The notes under the pieces were generated by a model. That model was not told the DNA's origin. It did not search any database and was given only the letters and a program-made list of their open reading frames with translations. From a bacterium UBP2_UBA5202 (GTDB lineage: Bacteria > Edwardsbacteria > AC1 > EtOH8), in assembly GCA_002412795.1 (NCBI GenBank), contig DHVS01000034.1, forward strand, positions 1-10,025: a stretch of 10,025 bases of DNA. Direction: 5' to 3'. This document shows, one piece after another, positions 6,156 to 10,025 of the stretch. The position numbers were made by a program, and so were the translations under genes. The stretch's first letter is position 1. Every line of letters begins with the position of its first letter.

Positions 6156-8445
6156 GATTAGCCAGCCGGATAAAACTTTCCACACCGGGTTTGATGGGAG
6201 CGGACGGAGTGGTCTGCAGGAAACGGGCGAAACCGAGCGAGGTCAGGGAACTGTTCTCCCATACGGTCAGGTCGGCCGGGAAGGGCAGGGATTTTGGAAG
6301 CCCGGAACTTATCAGGCTGGTGTTCTGAGAATTGCCGGTGGCGGCGAACCATTTGCTTAAAGCCGTCTGCTGACTGACGGTCAGGGTGTCTGAGCTGACG
6401 ATCACAATCCTGGAATACTTGTAGGCCAGGTTGGGGAAAAGGCTGTCGATGCTGGTGTGGTTGACCACCAGTCCCCTGGCCCGGGCCAGCTGTCCGGCCT
6501 TTAGTGCCATCTGAAAACTCTTGCTGCCAGGCTGGTGGGCGAACAGGATGTCCCCGCCGGAACGGAAGGCCTGCCACTGCCGGAAGGGCTGGTTCAGATA
6601 GGCTTGGGGGAAATAGGAGAACACCACGATCTGATCCCGGTGATCGGTGCTGCCCCAGGTGATGCGGTAGGCCGCCATCCCGGTCTTGGGAATGTTCCCC
6701 AGCCGGATCACGGTGTCGGGCAGGGAGGAGGCCAGGTCATGATCCTTCTGCCTTAAGGGGCTGCCGGGGGTCAGGGCTTCGATCTTCAGATTATTGACCG
6801 GGCTCAGCAGATTTAAACTCAGGGAAAGGGAATTGTCCGTGGTCATCAGCCGGGCGGTCAGCGGATGCAGGCCCAGCTCCTGCCTAAGCTTGGAGAACCC
6901 GGCGGCCCCGGCTATCAGCCATTCCTGGCTGCTGTAGGGGCCCTTGCGACCCCGCATCCCCCGGAACATGTCGTGCCAGAACATGCCCTTGATCCGGCCG
7001 CCGTCGGTGTAGCCCTTGATGGCGTCGGTCCAGCGCCAGTACATCTCCTCCGGGGCCGGAGGGTTGACGGTGTTCTGGAGCAGGGGAAAATCCACCTCCT
7101 GGCCCACCAAAAGCTGGGCCTCGTCGCCTTTCATATAATTTGACCAGTCGCTGGTCATCTGGTAGCAGTGCCGGGCGGAGGACTCGTACATCATCACCGC
7201 GTCTATGTCCAGGCCGGCATCGTTCATCATACAGGGGTCCTGGCCGTGCTCGTGGCCCTTGTCCCAGCCCAGGGTGAAGCCCCAGACCGGCTTGGTAACC
7301 CCGGATTCCTCCATCAGCCTGACTACGGCCAGGGCCGTCCTATGGGCCTGCCACCACTGCCAGCGGGCGTGGACGGTGTTGACCTCGTTGACCCGGACCT
7401 GTTTGGCCACCCACATTATCCTCTGGTTGGGCGGCCATTTCCTCCAGTCCCGGGGCGTTTCGATGTTCATCTGCTCCACGAACTGGTTGACCGTCTCGTA
7501 GCCGCCGGCCCCGGGCCGGATGTAATCCAGTCCGATGAAATCCACGTTAGGCTCCTGCTCCAGCACCTTCAGCACGCTGACGATGTCATCCCGGCGCTTG
7601 GCGTCGTCCAGATTCACATGATGGTTGCGGAAGATCCCGTTTTTGCCGGCTTCGATGGAGTATTCGTATTTCAGTTTTTTCAGCGGCGGGCCCCACAAGA
7701 GATAACTGCCTACATAGCCTCCGAACTGCAGCCCCTGATCGTGGGCCTCCTTGGCCAGGCGGGGCAGGGCCCTGAAATTGTCCCTGACCCAGGGGTTCTT
7801 GTCGTTGGTGCCGGGATGGCCCTCGATGGTCCAGCCCAGGGAGAACCAGACCGCGTCGGCCCCCAGGAACTTGGCCCAGTCCCCAAAGTTCTGCCATTTG
7901 CGGCTGGCGTTGTAGGGCGAGCGCAGGGCGGTGCGGGAGACATCGCAGGAGCTCTCGATGGTCATCACGCAGAAACCGGCCGGGATGGGTTTTGGGGTGC
8001 GGGACTTGACAATGAAAGTAGTAGAGTCGGAGCTTATTACAGCATTAATATAGGACTGTAGTAAAGTAGTAGAGTCTACCTTGGTTTGTTGAGAGGTAAC
8101 GGTGATCACGGCCTTGTAGCCGCCCAGGGGCGGATTCCAGGGCAGGGGCCAGGTGCCGCGCCAGGACATTTGTGCCTTGTCATAGCGCAGGAAAATCTCC
8201 CGGCAGTCCCCGGCGCTGATCAGCGCGGTGTCGGCGAAAAAGAATTTTACGCTGACGGCGGAGGCATCAGGATCGATTTTTTGGGATGAATCCGGCTTGA
8301 AGTTCAGGGAAACCATTTCGTAGCGGAAGTATTCGGCCTTGTCCACCGAGAAATAGGGCGACCGGTACGGGCCGCTGACGGTGCCGAGGTTCAGAGCCAG
8401 AAGAGAGATGGCCAGGAGGCTGGCGATGGAGAGATATTTGTGCAT
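6142..8445 (-). CDS. secreted glycoside-hydrolase-like TIM-barrel protein
   Basis: Exported 767-residue protein that I cannot assign to a named family. Residues 1-25 are a signal peptide. Residues 28-148 look like an Ig-like beta-sandwich (YFSVDKAEYFRYEMVSLNF). Residues 155-520 resemble a (beta/alpha)8 glycoside-hydrolase barrel of the poorly characterised GHL10/DUF187 kind: DAVWFSLGW (197-205), FGGYVGSYLLWGP (241-253), VDFIGLDYIRPG (301-312), VWGFTLGWDKGHE (387-399), DIDAVMMYESS (413-423) and IKGMFWHDMF (485-494). Candidate acidic catalytic residues are D307 and one of D395, E399 and E421. Residues about 530-612 look like a beta-sandwich, and 625-740 a Rossmann or amidotransferase-like fold (RIVIVSSDTLTVSQQTALSKWF at 679-700). 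The start at ATG 8445 has GAGGT at 8458-8454, eight bases upstream and contributed by the adjacent repeat. Polysaccharide breakdown at the surface is likely but unproven. Confidence 0.75.
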   Translation of the reverse strand: MHKYLSIASLLAISLLALNLGTVSGPYRSPYFSVDKAEYFRYEMVSLNFKPDSSQKIDPDASAVSVKFFFADTALISAGDCREIFLRYDKAQMSWRGTWPLPWNPPLGGYKAVITVTSQQTKVDSTTLLQSYINAVISSDSTTFIVKSRTPKPIPAGFCVMTIESSCDVSRTALRSPYNASRKWQNFGDWAKFLGADAVWFSLGWTIEGHPGTNDKNPWVRDNFRALPRLAKEAHDQGLQFGGYVGSYLLWGPPLKKLKYEYSIEAGKNGIFRNHHVNLDDAKRRDDIVSVLKVLEQEPNVDFIGLDYIRPGAGGYETVNQFVEQMNIETPRDWRKWPPNQRIMWVAKQVRVNEVNTVHARWQWWQAHRTALAVVRLMEESGVTKPVWGFTLGWDKGHEHGQDPCMMNDAGLDIDAVMMYESSARHCYQMTSDWSNYMKGDEAQLLVGQEVDFPLLQNTVNPPAPEEMYWRWTDAIKGYTDGGRIKGMFWHDMFRGMRGRKGPYSSQEWLIAGAAGFSKLRQELGLHPLTARLMTTDNSLSLSLNLLSPVNNLKIEALTPGSPLRQKDHDLASSLPDTVIRLGNIPKTGMAAYRITWGSTDHRDQIVVFSYFPQAYLNQPFRQWQAFRSGGDILFAHQPGSKSFQMALKAGQLARARGLVVNHTSIDSLFPNLAYKYSRIVIVSSDTLTVSQQTALSKWFAATGNSQNTSLISSGLPKSLPFPADLTVWENSSLTSLGFARFLQTTPSAPIKPGVESFIRLANLDKK

Positions 8446-8453
8446 AGTGCGGA

Positions 8454-8548
8454 CCTCACCCCCGGCCCCTCTCCTGATACTTCGACAGGACTTCGACGTT
8501 AGCTCAGCCGAACGCTCAGTAACATCAGGCGAGGGGAGAAGGAAGTGT
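8454..8548. repeat. palindromic intergenic repeat
   Basis: CCCCTCTCCTGAT (8466-8478) matches the reverse complement of 8524-8536 at 12 of 13 bases, forming a hairpin around a 45-base centre. The centre holds ACTTCGAC twice (8479-8486, 8490-8497) and GCTCAG twice (8502-8507, 8514-8519), flanked by GTTA and TAAC. It resembles dispersed hairpin repeats seen between genes of environmental bacteria. Its left edge provides the Shine-Dalgarno of the glycosidase-like gene, and its right edge lies 9 bp from the OadG-like stop, so it may also stabilise or end the upstream transcript. Confidence 0.6.
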
Positions 8549-8557
8549 GTATTAAGC

Positions 8558-8704
8558 TCAATTGTTGTTGGTGTTTTGTGATTTATCGGGGAATAACTTG
8601 ATCAGCACCAGCACCAGGCCGTAGAAGATCAAAATGAAGGCAAAGATGCCGGCCATGCCCAGGGCCATCAGTTTAAGGCTTTGATTGAAGTTGGTCCAGT
8701 CCAT
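8558..8704 (-). CDS. OadG-like small membrane subunit of sodium-pumping decarboxylase
   Basis: A 48-residue protein beginning MDWTNFNQSLKLM, followed by one transmembrane helix (about 13-36, GMAGIFAFILIFYGLVLVLI) and a short polar tail ending NTNNN. The layout, with a helix carrying a G.xGxFxF-type pattern and then KLFPDK, matches the OadG gamma-subunit family. These subunits anchor the carboxyltransferase/biotin parts to the beta subunit of oxaloacetate, methylmalonyl-CoA or glutaconyl-CoA decarboxylases. It is shorter than classical OadG (about 80 residues), like the OadG-related small subunits. Its place downstream of the beta-subunit gene supports the call. The start is ATG at 8704; an AGGAG lies about 13 bases upstream, an unusually long spacing. 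Confidence 0.75.
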   Translation of the reverse strand: MDWTNFNQSLKLMALGMAGIFAFILIFYGLVLVLIKLFPDKSQNTNNN

Positions 8705-8755
8705 CTTATTTACAATGCTCCTTGTGTTACTGTCGTGTCATTATTATGGCTGCCT

Positions 8756-8884
8756 TGTCATCGCGAGGGGTGGTATTATATTTGCTAACGAAGCGATCCA
8801 GCTTTAAGCGATGGCTTCGTACTTGGCCAGTGAATTAGTTGGTTTGCTTCGTCCGTTGTGCAAGATGCCGCCTCGCAAAGACTG
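8756..8884. mobile_element. degenerate MITE-like intergenic repeat
   Basis: The ends are TGTCATCGCGAGG (8756-8768) and CCTCGCAAAGACT (8871-8883), inverted repeats that match at 10 of 13 positions. They resemble the TGTCATTGCGAGG ends of short non-autonomous elements I know from many bacterial genomes. Inside, ACGAAGCGATC (8788-8798) and GATGGCTTCGT (8810-8820) form a further 11-bp stem with one mismatch. There is no coding potential. It sits between the beta-subunit gene and its small partner. Confidence 0.6.
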
Positions 8885-8893
8885 TTACGGGGT

Positions 8894-9994
8894 TCACTTC
8901 ACCAGGGCCAGGATCAGTCCGCCGGCGATGATGGACCCGATCTGCCCGGCCACGTTGGCGCTGATGGAGTGGTTCAGCAGGAAGTTGGCCGGGTCGGCCC
9001 GCTGGGCTTCCTGATGGATCACCCGGGCCGACATGGGGAAGGCCGAGATCCCGGCCGCGCCCACCATGGGGTTGATCTTTTCCTTGGTGAAAAGGTTGAG
9101 GAGCTTGGCAAACAGCACTCCCCCGGCGGTGTCGCCGATAAAGGCCACCAGGCCCAGCGCTATGATCATCAAAGTGTCCCAGCGCAAAAAGGTTTCGGCC
9201 ACCATGGTGGAGCCGATGGTGATCCCCAGCAAAATTGTCACCAAATTGGCCAGCTCGTTCTGGGCCGCCTTGCCCAGCCGCTCGGTGACGCCGCATTCCC
9301 GCAGCAGGTTTCCGAACATCAGAAATCCCACCAGGGCCACGCTGACCGGGGCCACGATGCCGGCGATGACGGTGATCAGTATGGGGAAAAGTATCTTGAC
9401 CGTCTTGGAGATCCCGGCCTCGTGGTAGGGCATCCGGATCTTGCGCTCCTCCAAAGTGGTCAGCGCCCGGATGACCGGGGGCTGGATGATGGGCACCAGC
9501 GACATGTAGGTGTAGGCCGCCACCGAGATGGGGGCCAGCAGCCTGGGGGCGAACTTGGTGGCCACGTAGATGGAGGTGGGGCCGTCGGCGGCGCCGATGA
9601 TGCCGATGGAGGCGGACTCCTTCATGTCAAAACCCAGCAGGGTGGCCACGGTGATGGTGAAGAAGATCCCGAACTGGGCCGCTCCTCCGAACAGGAACAT
9701 CTTGGGGTTTTTCAGCAGGATGCCGAAGTCTATCATGGCACCGATGGCGATGAAGATCAGCAGGGGAAAGAGCTCGGTGAGGATGCCGTACTGGTAGAGC
9801 AGGGTCAGCGGGCCGTCCTCGCCCACCGCCGCCGAAAAGGGGATGTTGGCCATGATGCAGCCGAAGCCGATGGGCAAAAGCAGCATTGGTTCGTATTCCC
9901 TGGCGATGGCCAGGTAGAGCAGGACACCGCCGATGAGCATCATGGCCGCCTGGCCGAGGGTGAAGGAGGTGAAGCCGATCAGAAGGTTTTCCAT
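8894..9994 (-). CDS. oadB: sodium-translocating decarboxylase beta subunit (OadB/GcdB/MmdB)
   Basis: Polytopic inner-membrane protein of 366 residues, the usual size for this family. It couples decarboxylation of carboxybiotin to Na+ export. Typical motifs are YLAIAREYEPMLLLPIGFG near residues 27-45, IGAADGPTSIY (132-142), which holds the conserved Asp of the ion-binding region, PIIQPPVIRAL (168-178), and the C-terminal GISAFPMSARV (315-325) and NHSISANVAGQIGS (341-354). About nine to eleven hydrophobic segments are present. The ADGPT motif is preceded by GA rather than the common GG. The frame extends six codons to a TTG at 10012; I prefer the ATG at 9994 because homologues start close to it, although neither start has a good Shine-Dalgarno. 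The substrate (oxaloacetate, methylmalonyl-CoA or glutaconyl-CoA) depends on a carboxyltransferase gene not in the window. The symbol names the family only. Confidence 0.93.
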   Translation of the reverse strand: MENLLIGFTSFTLGQAAMMLIGGVLLYLAIAREYEPMLLLPIGFGCIMANIPFSAAVGEDGPLTLLYQYGILTELFPLLIFIAIGAMIDFGILLKNPKMFLFGGAAQFGIFFTITVATLLGFDMKESASIGIIGAADGPTSIYVATKFAPRLLAPISVAAYTYMSLVPIIQPPVIRALTTLEERKIRMPYHEAGISKTVKILFPILITVIAGIVAPVSVALVGFLMFGNLLRECGVTERLGKAAQNELANLVTILLGITIGSTMVAETFLRWDTLMIIALGLVAFIGDTAGGVLFAKLLNLFTKEKINPMVGAAGISAFPMSARVIHQEAQRADPANFLLNHSISANVAGQIGSIIAGGLILALVK

Positions 9995-10025
9995 TGTTGG
10001 TTTAACTTGCAATTCCCTGTGGTCT

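Noticed and set aside
7168..8061. 297-residue open frame on the plus strand opposite the glycosidase-like gene
   Set aside because: Its translation is rich in Gly, Pro, Val and His with no recognisable motif, as expected for the antisense of a GC-rich gene. The minus-strand gene has a signal peptide, a ribosome binding site and coherent domains.

Overview
The window is about 56% GC by eye, and every gene I can support lies on the minus strand, so it is described here in transcription order, from high to low coordinates. It holds eight genes: seven long ones and one small membrane protein. The gene content suggests an uncultured Gram-negative bacterium of the FCB superphylum or a neighbouring candidate phylum. 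The pointers are a PorV/UPF0164-type outer-membrane barrel, a SurA-like periplasmic chaperone, an Na+-translocating decarboxylase and prokaryotic glycogen synthesis. That placement is inference, because no rRNA or marker gene is present.

Right edge (about 10012-8558): the beta subunit of a biotin-dependent sodium-pumping decarboxylase (OadB/GcdB/MmdB family), then a 48-residue OadG-like single-span subunit. The two are separated by about 190 bp containing a small MITE-like repeat. The carboxyltransferase and biotin-carrier subunits are not in the window and may lie upstream, beyond the right edge. Next, behind a palindromic repeat, comes a 767-residue exported protein with a TIM-barrel, glycoside-hydrolase-like core (8445-6142).

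Middle (about 6155-4115): a good sigma70-type promoter overlaps the end of the glycosidase-like gene. It is followed by a long imperfect inverted repeat that would form the 5' leader of a PorV/UPF0164-family barrel gene (5954-4986). Then comes a membrane-embedded SEC59/DGK1/VTE5-type lipid or polyprenol kinase or CTP-transferase (4852-4226).

Left part (4124-69): a TPR plus SurA-like protein with two parvulin-like domains, both apparently lacking the usual catalytic histidine. It ends at a strong 12-bp hairpin terminator. A textbook promoter (TTGACT-17-TATAAT) then drives a two-gene operon, galT-glgA, whose genes overlap by 4 bp with a TTG start for glgA. This operon links galactose-1-P/glucose-1-P (or ADP-glucose) interconversion to glycogen synthesis.

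No tRNA, rRNA, CRISPR, transposase or phage gene was seen. The most interesting non-coding content is the set of intergenic inverted repeats. I see no clear sign of a wholly new multi-gene system; the points worth a second look are the structured porV leader, the parvulin pair without catalytic histidines, the unassigned glycosidase and the GalT-like enzyme next to glycogen synthase.
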